From JBOCEF01 sp047610385 (GTDB taxonomy: Bacteria > Pseudomonadota > Alphaproteobacteria > Rhodobacterales > Rhodobacteraceae): a stretch of 46,304 bases of DNA. Every line of letters begins with the position of its first letter. Position 1 is the stretch's first letter. The translations under genes were made by a program, and so were the position numbers. The DNA lies in assembly GCA_047610385.1 (NCBI GenBank), contig JBLGAC010000032.1, positions 1 through 46,304 of the forward strand, given 5' to 3'. A model generated the notes under the pieces. That model saw only the letters and a list, made by a program, of their open reading frames with translations, was not told where the DNA came from and did no database searches. Of this stretch, positions 1 to 7,893 are shown piece by piece.

Positions 1-283
1 TTCACCCTAAACCCGATCCACCAAATGCCGGGACTAAACACCTAGGCCGTGTGGACAAAGCGCATCCAGCGATGAATTGCCGCGATTTGGTGATCGCCAA
101 GACGACTACCGTGCTGAATATCACTTACTGCTTTGCGTCTGCAGAAAATTTTTAATTCACCCATACTTTACAGATTGTGCGAATCGTAGAAAGTGGTCGT
201 GACGGGCGGAAAGCGGGCATTCGCGGCATCTGGCATCGAGGCTTGATATCCGAACCTTCATTGCAACTTCATCAACGGCAATT
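1..283. other. Left-edge stretch with no supported gene
   Basis: I see no convincing gene here. The only open frame of note is a 40-codon minus-strand frame (164 down to 42) that reads without interruption to a TAG. It has no recognisable motif and no clear ribosome-binding site, so I do not call it. The stretch lies downstream of the hydrolase gene that ends at 284 and presumably contains the end of that transcript, although no strong hairpin plus T-run is visible. Confidence 0.5.
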
Positions 284-1336
284 TCACATTTTTTCACCAT
301 GCAACTGATCTTGACTATTAAATGAAGACCGTACCCAGTCAGCAATCTGTTCAACTGATTGATGCGCAAATGCTTCTCGCCCCATCCCCAGAAATACGTA
401 CTGAAGATACCAAGGCCAATCAGATGGGAGCTGATAGTTAAACAAATCAGAGCGTAACAGGCCATGAGTTGCTTTTGGCACCATCACAACGTGTCTATCT
501 CTGGCAAGTGGTTTCAATTTTTCTTGGAAAATTATTGAATCTGAGCGGGCATCAACATTTAAATCATCCTCACCCCAGATTGCAAGCACTGGACCTGTCA
601 TACTGGAAATGGTGTTGATGGAATCCTCCCAATATGCACCGTAAACAAATCTGAATCGTGCTGGATCAGGATCTATCATTGCTGTTATTTTAGAATATTT
701 ATTAAACAATAAATCGTTTCGGATAATCCGACCTATTAAACGCTGCTCAATCTCCTCTTGCGGTACACCCTCTGCTGACATTCTGATACGGCTGTAGTAA
801 GTGCCTTGATCACGCCAAGACACAGCCCCACCGATGATAACTGTGAATGCAGGCGTAGTTCGGCTTGCAACACGCGGTAGGACCCAACCCGCTTGAGAAA
901 ACCCCAAGAAGCCGACTTGATCAAGATCTACATCATCCAGCGCCGAAATGGCCTGTAGCGCCGCCAATGCCTCATCAGCACGGTCATCCATGGTTTGGTC
1001 CAACCAATTACCTCCACTCTTGCCAACACCTGCCTTGTCCCAAGAAAAAATACCAATACCAGCATCAACCAGCGTGTTGATGAAAGGAAGATACCCCCCA
1101 TCTGAAAAACGATCCTGCGCCCCGTCTCCGTGGACGATAAGGGCGATGGGTGGATTGATGGCATCTATGGGCATCACCAGGGTTCCCGATAACACCGCGC
1201 CCGCGACCTCAAACGAGACTTCTCTGATAATATGTCCCGTGAGATCGAAGTCAGAGAGGCCACGCACCACCCAAAAAGTGGCCCCTATGACTGTCAAGAG
1301 TGTCGCAGAAATCAAAAACAGCAGAAGTTCTTTCAT
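284..1336 (-). CDS. Alpha/beta hydrolase, membrane-anchored or exported
   Basis: Predicted serine hydrolase of the alpha/beta fold, 350 residues. Residues 5-25 form one hydrophobic segment, either a signal anchor or an uncleaved signal peptide, so the enzyme probably acts at or outside the inner membrane. The oxyanion-side motif HGDG is near 69-72, the nucleophile elbow GFSQAG puts Ser147 at the active site, Asp257/258 sits in WGEDD, and His291 in ATHG completes the triad. The layout resembles dienelactone-hydrolase or acyl-esterase-like proteins; the substrate is unknown. The start ATG overlaps the stop of the upstream hydroxylase gene (ATGA), so the two are translationally coupled and probably act on the same lipid-like compound. 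Base composition is less GC-rich than most of the window. Confidence 0.8.
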   Translation of the reverse strand: MKELLLFLISATLLTVIGATFWVVRGLSDFDLTGHIIREVSFEVAGAVLSGTLVMPIDAINPPIALIVHGDGAQDRFSDGGYLPFINTLVDAGIGIFSWDKAGVGKSGGNWLDQTMDDRADEALAALQAISALDDVDLDQVGFLGFSQAGWVLPRVASRTTPAFTVIIGGAVSWRDQGTYYSRIRMSAEGVPQEEIEQRLIGRIIRNDLLFNKYSKITAMIDPDPARFRFVYGAYWEDSINTISSMTGPVLAIWGEDDLNVDARSDSIIFQEKLKPLARDRHVVMVPKATHGLLRSDLFNYQLPSDWPWYLQYVFLGMGREAFAHQSVEQIADWVRSSFNSQDQLHGEKM

Positions 1337-2229
1337 GATTTCGGGCCTACCTTCAAATCAATTTCGGACTTGAAATAACTAGGACGCCATGACAGTCCCC
1401 CAAAAATAATTCTTAGGCGATCACCCATCGTTCGGCATTTTTTTACGTCCTCCCAGATGTTCCCAAACTCTATAAAGGTGATTTTTGCTGGATTGTTGGT
1501 ATTTATGTCGCTGGTCAATCCATAGATTACTTTTTCTTCTTCACGCTCAAAGGTTTCAAAAATCTTATCCCAAATCATCAGAATGCCACCATAGTTTTTG
1601 TCAAGATATTGATGGTTAGATCCATGGTGGACGCGGTGTACCGAAGGTGTGTTGAAAACTTCATCAAGCCAGCCCAGCTTTTTAACTCGCTCAGTGTGTA
1701 CCCAGTGCTGGTACTGCGCAACAAGCGCCAACCCGACGATGGCTTGAAACGGGTTGAATCCAATCAGTATCATTGGGATCAGGAATGCCCACGCATACAA
1801 GCCTTCGACCACGCTCAAACGAAAGGCGACAGTAAGATTGAAGTCGTTTGAGCTGTGATGAACGCTGTGACTGGCCCAAAGAACACGGTGCTCATGTTCA
1901 AGGCGATGCATCCAATAGTAGGTGAAGTCCGCTACCAGCAATACCAGAAGCCACGTCCATGCTGTCATGGGAATCGAAAGTGGCGTGAGATAATAAAACG
2001 GCAACAGCGCAACGAAACTGAGCGAGGCGAAGGCGGTTTTTTCGATCACCTGATGGGCAACGAAGATCGCCCCATTCGCCAGTGTGTCTTTCCAACGCCG
2101 CTCCTTGGAGGTGGCCAAATCCAACACAATCTCGATACCGGTGATTGTGAGGTTGGTGATGAACAGCGCTGCTACGACCCACATGATCTGGTGTAGCTCA
2201 AAAAACGCAATGAGGGTGTCGGTTGTCAT
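1333..2229 (-). CDS. Sterol desaturase/fatty acid hydroxylase family di-iron membrane enzyme
   Basis: Integral membrane di-iron oxygenase of the sterol desaturase superfamily, 298 residues. The histidine clusters that bind the two irons are visible: HRLEH at 108-112, HSVHH at 121-125 and HRVHH at 198-202. Hydrophobic helices lie near 15-35, 65-85, 88-107 and 140-170. Family members hydroxylate or desaturate lipids such as sterols, fatty acids, carotenoids or alkylglycerols; the actual substrate cannot be read from sequence. It is first in a two-gene minus-strand unit with the hydrolase, and divergent from a TetR gene whose likely operator lies 40 bp upstream of this start. Derepression by a lipid or membrane-active compound is a reasonable inference. 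Confidence 0.85.
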   Translation of the reverse strand: MTTDTLIAFFELHQIMWVVAALFITNLTITGIEIVLDLATSKERRWKDTLANGAIFVAHQVIEKTAFASLSFVALLPFYYLTPLSIPMTAWTWLLVLLVADFTYYWMHRLEHEHRVLWASHSVHHSSNDFNLTVAFRLSVVEGLYAWAFLIPMILIGFNPFQAIVGLALVAQYQHWVHTERVKKLGWLDEVFNTPSVHRVHHGSNHQYLDKNYGGILMIWDKIFETFEREEEKVIYGLTSDINTNNPAKITFIEFGNIWEDVKKCRTMGDRLRIIFGGLSWRPSYFKSEIDLKVGPKS

Positions 2230-2268
2230 GGAATGCCCTTTCCTAGCGACTCACTTGATGATACGAAC

Positions 2269-2280
2269 GAACGATCGTTC
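2269..2280. promoter_or_regulatory. Perfect 12-bp palindrome, likely TetR operator
   Basis: GAACGATCGTTC reads the same on both strands. It sits between the divergent starts of the hydroxylase gene (2229, minus) and the TetR gene (2315, plus), 34-40 bp from each. Short palindromes with an ACGATCGT-like core in such intergenic regions are typical TetR-family operators. The preceding ACGAAC forms a partial direct repeat with the left half. Autoregulation plus control of the divergent unit is inferred from position only. Confidence 0.6.
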
Positions 2281-2314
2281 ATTATCTAGATGTCACATCC
2301 AGGATCGTCAACCC

Positions 2315-2902
2315 ATGCCCGGTGAACCCCACCCCATACACCCACGCAAACTTGAAATAATGGAGGCGGCAGTCGCCTGCTTTCTAGACAAAGGCTACCA
2401 CCAGACCGGCGTGCGCGACATTGCACGCCAGATAGGTGTCAGTCTTGGGAACCTCTACAACCACTTCAAGGGCAAGGAAGCGATACTGGTATTCATTGCC
2501 GAAATTGAAGCGCAGGAATTGTCAAATTTGATTGAGCGACTGTCAGATAACGATGATCCCCGCGCCACGCTTGCGGGGTTTATCACAGATTACGCCACTT
2601 ACGTCGCACTCCCAGAGAATGCGCTTCTTGGTGTTGAAATTTTGACCGAAGCATTGCGCAACCCGGCTATTGCTGAGGTGTTCGGACGCAACCGTGACCG
2701 GTTGATTGCTGCTCTGTCCAATTGCATCATGCAGGGTGTCAAAACAGGTGTATTTGGCTCCCAGGTGGCCCCTCGTATGGTGGCCTGCTTGATCCTTGAT
2801 GCACTGGAAGGTCAAGGTTTGCGGAGCTTGTCGTCACCACCTGGCGACCACTCCATGAATAATGCCATCGGCGCCTTCATTCTAAATGGGCTAAAATCAT
2901 GA
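2315..2902 (+). CDS. TetR/AcrR family transcriptional regulator
   Basis: DNA-binding repressor of 195 residues. The N-terminal domain (about 10-55) has the TetR signature: helix IMEAAVACFLDKGYHQTGVRDIARQIG followed by the recognition region GNLYNHFKGKEAIL. The C-terminal two-thirds is the variable ligand-binding and dimer domain. I chose ATG 2315 rather than the farther upstream in-frame ATG at 2084, because the latter would run through the divergent gene and the palindromic operator and add 77 residues absent from the family. The stop overlaps the next start (ATGA at 2899), so the regulator and the membrane protein form one operon. It probably controls itself, that protein and the divergent hydroxylase/hydrolase unit. 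Confidence 0.85.
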   Translation: MPGEPHPIHPRKLEIMEAAVACFLDKGYHQTGVRDIARQIGVSLGNLYNHFKGKEAILVFIAEIEAQELSNLIERLSDNDDPRATLAGFITDYATYVALPENALLGVEILTEALRNPAIAEVFGRNRDRLIAALSNCIMQGVKTGVFGSQVAPRMVACLILDALEGQGLRSLSSPPGDHSMNNAIGAFILNGLKS

Positions 2903-3756
2903 TACCCGAAGGCCGGGTGCTGAAACTGTGGACGCTTGTGCGCGTATTTTATCTGCGTATCGGTGCAACATGGGCGCTAACATTGTGTGAAACTGCGCTG
3001 ATTGCACTGGTCCCGTTGTTCATCGGTTTTGCCATTGATGGGCTTTTGGCAGGGAAAACTGCGGCTCTGCTTCAACTTTCAGGAGTAATGGCAGCGTTGA
3101 TCGTGGTCAGCGTCATCCGCCGCATCTTTGACACACGCGTTTTTGGAACTGTGCGCCTTGAGGTGGGGAGAGCCCAGGCGATGCGTGCATTCGCGCAACC
3201 TGTATCGATACTGAATGCGCGACTTGGCATGGGGCGTGAATTGGTGGATTTTTTGGAGGTTGAAGTGCCTCTGGTCATGACAGCCGCCATACAGATCATC
3301 ATTTCTGTCATCGTGCTTTATCTGTTTGACGCGACACTGGCGCTGGCCGCTGGCTGTGCCGTGGTGGTTATGTTGGCAATCTATGGGTTGTTTCATAAGC
3401 ACTTTTTTCGGCTGAACGGCGTCTTCAACGGGCAAACCGAGCGACAAGTTACGATCTTGGAGGCGCGCGACGCCCCCCGCCTCTTGACGCACTTGTCACG
3501 TTTACGCCGTATAGAAGTACGAATTTCAGACGCAGAATCTGCACTCTATGGCGCTGTCTTTACCGTCTTATTGGGCCTGGTGGTTTTCAATCTTTGGTAC
3601 GCGACCACACATGTGGCGGTCACGCCAGGCACCATATTTGTAATTGTTAGCTATTCATGGGAATTTGTAGAAGCGGCTGTGACCTTCCCAATGGCACTTC
3701 AAAGCTGGTCACGCCTATCAGAAATCACTCAGCGGCTTGGAAAATCAGTTTCTTGA
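2899..3756 (+). CDS. ABC transporter six-transmembrane domain protein without ATPase
   Basis: Integral membrane protein of 285 residues resembling a type I ABC exporter transmembrane domain: about six hydrophobic helices (near 18-45, 55-75, 125-145, 147-165, 215-235, 240-260) joined by long polar cytoplasmic loops such as RRIFDTRVFGTVRLEVGRAQ. The protein ends after the membrane domain, with no Walker A, signature or Walker B motif. It therefore either borrows an ATPase encoded elsewhere or has another role. Stand-alone proteins of this type are known as a family of unassigned function. It is translationally coupled to the TetR gene (4-bp overlap). No ATPase partner is encoded within several kilobases. 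Confidence 0.7.
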   Translation: MIPEGRVLKLWTLVRVFYLRIGATWALTLCETALIALVPLFIGFAIDGLLAGKTAALLQLSGVMAALIVVSVIRRIFDTRVFGTVRLEVGRAQAMRAFAQPVSILNARLGMGRELVDFLEVEVPLVMTAAIQIIISVIVLYLFDATLALAAGCAVVVMLAIYGLFHKHFFRLNGVFNGQTERQVTILEARDAPRLLTHLSRLRRIEVRISDAESALYGAVFTVLLGLVVFNLWYATTHVAVTPGTIFVIVSYSWEFVEAAVTFPMALQSWSRLSEITQRLGKSVS

Positions 3757-3973
3757 AGTTTTACTGTGAAATTTTAGACCCTATTTTGCATTGCCTCATT
3801 TAATCGCCAAAATTGGCCAGTCGCACCCTTGCGGCAACAATGCGGCATGGGCTTTTCCCTGACCTTCGCTGCACAGAGCATCAACGGCCACAATTGGCCG
3901 AGCGACCGTATGAGAGGCGCTCTGGTGGCCAGAGGCGTGCCCCAGTGGTTTGACGCTGCGTTCAGCTCCGGTC

Positions 3974-4873
3974 TCAAAAACGGTTTTCCCGGTGTTTTTG
4001 CGCCAGCCAATCGCAGAAATGACCAACCTCACTCCGCGGTTTTGCGTTGTTATGAACGATGAGGAAAAAGCTCCGCGACAGCGGGATGCGGCACGCGAAC
4101 GGTGAAACCAGAAGTCCCTGTTCGATATACCGCGCGGTGAAGCTTTCGGAGACAATCGCGGCGCCGCCTCCCCCGGCAATGATTTGCAGCGCGATCAGGG
4201 AGGAATCCGCCTTGGTCTTGCCCAGGGTCGGCAGGGCATCGAGCCCGAAATGCGCCGCCATCTGGTCCCAATCCGTTTCAGAGCCGATGATCTGCACCGC
4301 GTGCGCAGCCATGGCCTGGAACGACAGCGCATCGCCAAGGGATCTGACAAGCTGCGGGTGGCAAACCAGATCCGCAAAGCGGTGGCCAAGATGCCTGATG
4401 TCCTGTTCCGCCCAATCGCCATGGCCGTAACGGATTTCCACGTCGATCGCGTCGTCCTCGATACGGTCGCTCCAGACTGCGGTTGTCAGGCGCAGATCAA
4501 TGTCCGGATGGGCCTGATGGAACGCGTCAAGCTGCGGCGCCAGCACCAATGCTGCGTAGCTGATCGAGGCCCGTACATGCACCGTGCGCGACTTGCTCGA
4601 CCCGAACAATCCAGTGGTCGCACCCTGCATTTCTGAAAAGGCCTTGCGGACAGGTTGCGCATAGGCATGCCCGATATCGGTCAGGGCAACCCCGCGCGGC
4701 AAACGCCTGAACAGCGGCTCACCCAAGTGCTTTTCAAGCAGTTTGATTTGTTGGCTGACCGCGGCTGGCGTCAGGTTCAGCTCCGCAGCAGCGGCTGAAA
4801 AACTGCTGCTGCGCGCCGCGGCTTCAAAGGCCCTGAGCCAAGTCATATGCGGAAGCTTTGACATGCAGTTCAT
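3974..4873 (-). CDS. LysR family transcriptional regulator, GcvA-like
   Basis: LysR-type regulator of 299 residues. The N-terminal winged helix (residues 10-68) contains LRAFEAAARSSSFSAAAAEL and the recognition helix TPAAVSQQIKLLEKHLG. The remainder is the periplasmic-binding-protein-like effector domain. The form RLPRGVALTDIG is characteristic of GcvA-like members. Starts at 4873, 4864 and 4846 are all possible; the G-rich tract about 8 bp before 4864 slightly favours that one. It is divergent from the GMC/enolase/aldehyde dehydrogenase genes, with 146 bp between the starts, so it is the likely activator of that cluster. The inducer is unknown. Confidence 0.88.
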   Translation of the reverse strand: MNCMSKLPHMTWLRAFEAAARSSSFSAAAAELNLTPAAVSQQIKLLEKHLGEPLFRRLPRGVALTDIGHAYAQPVRKAFSEMQGATTGLFGSSKSRTVHVRASISYAALVLAPQLDAFHQAHPDIDLRLTTAVWSDRIEDDAIDVEIRYGHGDWAEQDIRHLGHRFADLVCHPQLVRSLGDALSFQAMAAHAVQIIGSETDWDQMAAHFGLDALPTLGKTKADSSLIALQIIAGGGGAAIVSESFTARYIEQGLLVSPFACRIPLSRSFFLIVHNNAKPRSEVGHFCDWLAQKHRENRF

Positions 4874-5019
4874 CCCCCGGAGCCGCGTGCGATCGGTCCT
4901 TGGCCGAAGGTTAAACAGACTTAGGCCTCAGCGGTCAAAAGCATTGTTTGTGTTTGGGTCGGTGGTTCAGCCTTCTGCTTGCCAACTGGCGCATATGTCA
5001 GCAGCAGGGCGGGGCGATC

Positions 5020-6627
5020 ATGGGGTTTGACTATATCATTGTCGGCGCCGGCTCAGCAGGATGCGTTCTGGCGGATCGGCTAAGCGCACCGGCGGGCAGC
5101 AAGGTGCTGGTGATCGAAGCTGGCGGTTCAGACGCGCGCTTTTGGATCAAGGTGCCGTTGGGCTATGGCATGACCTTCGCCGATCCCAAGGTGAATTGGC
5201 GCTACCATGCGGAACCCGATTCAGGGTTGAAGGGCCGCACGGCGTATTGGCCCCGTGGCCGCGTGGTCGGAGGCTCAAGCTCCATCAACGCCATGGCCTA
5301 TGTGCGCGGATTGGCCCATGACTTTGATAACTGGGAAAAGGCCGGGGCGACAGGCTGGAACTGGGACACCGCCCGCGCGGCCTATGAACGGGTGGAGAAC
5401 CACCGCGGAGATGCGCAAACCCGAGGTAACGGGCCGCTCTGCGTTTCCAATCTGCGCGCGCAGATGCACCCGTTTTCGGCACATTTCATAAAAGCTGCCC
5501 ATGACCTCGGCTGGCCCACCACACAAGACATGAACCATGGGTCGGGCGAAGGTCTGTCCTATTTCCGCAGCACCGTGCGCGATGGCTATCGATGCTCTGC
5601 AGCCGATGCGTTTTTGCGCCCGGCACTAAAGCGAGGCGGCGTGAAACTGGTCAAACATGCGCTGGTGGAAAAGCTGCTGTTCACCGGCCTGCGGGCAACT
5701 GGCGTGCAGTATCGCGTTGGCGGCCAACAGGTGGTGGCGACATCCAAGGGAGAGGTTATCGTCAGCGCCGGAGCGATCAACTCTCCTCAACTTCTGCAAT
5801 TGTCGGGGCTTGGGCCTGCCGCGCTTTTGAAAGCATACGGGATTGATGTGGTGCAAAATCTCGGGCAGGTCGGGCAAGGGATGCAGGACCACCTCAGCCT
5901 TACGCAGCATTTTGCAGCCACTGAACCGACGCTGAACGCCCGTCTGGGGTCGCGGATCGGCCGGATGCTTGTCGGCGCGCAATATCTCATGACGCGCAAG
6001 GGTCCCTTGAGCGTCCCGATCAACCAAGTTGGTGGATTTATCCGCTCCGACGGCGCGCAGGCTGTGCCGAACATGCAGATCTATTGCAACCCGGTGTCGT
6101 CGACCATCGACGCGAATGGAAAGCCCCAGGTTGATCGCGCCGCGGGGTTTATCCTCAGCGTGCAGCCCTGCCGCCCGACCAGCCGGGGAGAGGTCAACAT
6201 TGCCTCAGCGGACCCGACCGATGCGCCCCGGATCCAGCCCAACTCCCTGTCCACTGAACACGATCGCGACGAGGCCATTCGGGCAGGCAGAGTGTTGCAG
6301 GCACTGGCCAAGGCGCCGTCGATTGCGCGGGTGACAAAGATGGCCAAAGCGCCTGACATCTCAGCCATGGACGACGCCGCTTTGCTGGAGAATTTCCGCG
6401 CGCGGGCGGTGACCAATTACCACCCGACCTGCACCTGCCGCATGGGGACCGATGCCGCCACATCGGTTCTGGATGCGCGTCTGCGCGTGCATGGAATTGA
6501 GGGCTTGCGCGTCGTCGATGCCTCAGCATTCCCCAATCTCACTTCAGGCAACACCAATGCGCCAACGATCATGCTGGCCATGCGGGCCGCTGATCTGATC
6601 CTTGAAGACAGGCGCATCCCGACCTGA
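5020..6627 (+). CDS. GMC family FAD-dependent alcohol dehydrogenase, choline-dehydrogenase-like
   Basis: FAD-dependent oxidoreductase of the glucose-methanol-choline family, 535 residues. The ADP-binding fold IIVGAGSAGCVLADRLS opens the protein at residue 5. The GMC signature 1 region WPRGRVVGGSSSINAMAY is near 80-100, signature 2 GAINSPQLLQLSGLGP near 250, and the catalytic histidine region HPTCTCRMG near 468 is followed by SGNTNAPTIMLA near the C terminus. No signal peptide is seen, so it is probably cytoplasmic. I used ATG 5020 because the Rossmann fold begins at once; an upstream in-frame start at 4948 would add 24 non-conserved residues. It is the first gene of a plus-strand cluster and probably oxidises an alcohol to the aldehyde used by the dehydrogenase two genes on. 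Confidence 0.88.
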   Translation: MGFDYIIVGAGSAGCVLADRLSAPAGSKVLVIEAGGSDARFWIKVPLGYGMTFADPKVNWRYHAEPDSGLKGRTAYWPRGRVVGGSSSINAMAYVRGLAHDFDNWEKAGATGWNWDTARAAYERVENHRGDAQTRGNGPLCVSNLRAQMHPFSAHFIKAAHDLGWPTTQDMNHGSGEGLSYFRSTVRDGYRCSAADAFLRPALKRGGVKLVKHALVEKLLFTGLRATGVQYRVGGQQVVATSKGEVIVSAGAINSPQLLQLSGLGPAALLKAYGIDVVQNLGQVGQGMQDHLSLTQHFAATEPTLNARLGSRIGRMLVGAQYLMTRKGPLSVPINQVGGFIRSDGAQAVPNMQIYCNPVSSTIDANGKPQVDRAAGFILSVQPCRPTSRGEVNIASADPTDAPRIQPNSLSTEHDRDEAIRAGRVLQALAKAPSIARVTKMAKAPDISAMDDAALLENFRARAVTNYHPTCTCRMGTDAATSVLDARLRVHGIEGLRVVDASAFPNLTSGNTNAPTIMLAMRAADLILEDRRIPT

Positions 6628-6651
6628 TCCAACCCTGCCCTGGAGGCGACC

Positions 6652-7860
6652 ATGCACTTGGACAAAATTGAAACCTTCGTCGTCGCCAACCCGCCGCCGC
6701 GCCATGGCGGTCGCTATTTCATCTTTGTGCGCCTGACGACAGCCTGCGGGATTTCAGGTGTGGGTGAGATCTATAACGCCACCTTCGGCCCCGATCTTTG
6801 CGCGGCCATGGCGGTGGATGTGTTTGAGCGCCAGTTCGTTGGAAGCGATCCGCACCATATCGAAAAGCTCTGGCGGCGCACCTATGGCGCGGGCTTTACC
6901 ATGCGCCCTGACGTGACGGTCATGGGCGTGCTCAGCGCGCTGGAAATGGCCTGCTGGGACATCATCGGCAAGGCCGCCGACAAACCGGTTTATGAACTTT
7001 TGGGCGGCAAAGTGCATGACCGCCTGCGCACCTATACCTATCTTTATCCGCCCCAAGGCGACGTCTACCCCGACCCTGAAACGCCAAACGTCTATAATGA
7101 CCCCGACATTGCCGCCGAGGTCGCGGTTCAGATGGTTGAAAAGGGCTTCACCGCCGTCAAATTCGACCCTGCAGGCCCCTACACGATCTTTGACGGCCAC
7201 CAGCCGCGGCTGGAGGATCTGGAGCGCAGCGAGCAGTTTTGCAAACGTATCCGCGACGCGGTCGGCACCCGCGCGGACCTGATCTTTGGCACCCATGGGC
7301 AGTTCACGGTGTCAGGGGCCAAACGGATGGCGCGGCGCTTGGAAAAATACGACCCGCTGTGGTTCGAAGAACCGACCACCCCCGAAAACCCCGCAGATAT
7401 GGCTGAGATCGCGCGCTACACCTCTATTCCGATCGCCACGGGTGAGCGTTTGTGCACGAAGCACGAATTTGCGCGGGTGCTCGAAGCCGGTGGGGCGTCG
7501 ATCCTGCAAATGAACCTCGGGCGTGTTGGCGGGCTGTTGGAGGCAAAAAAGATCGCCTCAATCGCGGAAACCCGGCAGGCACAGATTGCCCCGCATCTGT
7601 ATTGCGGGCCGGTTGTGGCGGCGGCCAACATCCAGATCTCCACCTGCAGCCCGAATTTTCTGATCCTTGAAAGCATTGGCACTTTTGATGGGCCTTACAT
7701 GTCCGTCGTCTCAACCAAGATCGACTGGGAGGATGGATATGTCATCCCGCCAACGGCCCCCGGATTGGGGGTTGAGCTGAATGACGCCATGATCAGCGCC
7801 AATCCCTATACCGGCACCGCGCTGCATCTCAGCTTGGCGCATGACCCGGTTGTGCAATAG
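6652..7860 (+). CDS. Mandelate racemase/muconate lactonizing enzyme family protein (enolase superfamily)
   Basis: Enolase-superfamily enzyme of 402 residues with an N-terminal capping domain (1-130) and a C-terminal barrel. Barrel active-site positions can be read: Lys170 in AVKFDP, the GTHG segment with His215, Glu239/240 in WFEEP, Glu265 in ATGER, Asn288 in QMNLGRVGG and His315 in APHLYCGP. This fits an acid-sugar dehydratase or cycloisomerase. However, Gly213 stands where the first Asp metal ligand is usually found and Asn288 where the Asp of the Asp-His dyad is usual, so it is not a textbook mandelate racemase. It starts 24 bp after the GMC gene behind a good GGAGG site. The substrate is probably a sugar acid or similar hydroxy acid; no transporter in the cluster helps to narrow it. 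Confidence 0.85.
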   Translation: MHLDKIETFVVANPPPRHGGRYFIFVRLTTACGISGVGEIYNATFGPDLCAAMAVDVFERQFVGSDPHHIEKLWRRTYGAGFTMRPDVTVMGVLSALEMACWDIIGKAADKPVYELLGGKVHDRLRTYTYLYPPQGDVYPDPETPNVYNDPDIAAEVAVQMVEKGFTAVKFDPAGPYTIFDGHQPRLEDLERSEQFCKRIRDAVGTRADLIFGTHGQFTVSGAKRMARRLEKYDPLWFEEPTTPENPADMAEIARYTSIPIATGERLCTKHEFARVLEAGGASILQMNLGRVGGLLEAKKIASIAETRQAQIAPHLYCGPVVAAANIQISTCSPNFLILESIGTFDGPYMSVVSTKIDWEDGYVIPPTAPGLGVELNDAMISANPYTGTALHLSLAHDPVVQ

Positions 7861-7893
7861 CGTCAGATACCCTTTGGCCGAAAGGAATCAGAC

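Noticed and set aside
42..164. 40-codon minus-strand open frame at the left edge
   Set aside because: No ribosome-binding site, no recognisable motif and very short; openness alone is not enough.
4231..4245. Another near-copy of the GGGCATCGAGCCC repeat string
   Set aside because: It lies inside the LysR coding region and encodes ordinary residues; the match is short and likely coincidental.
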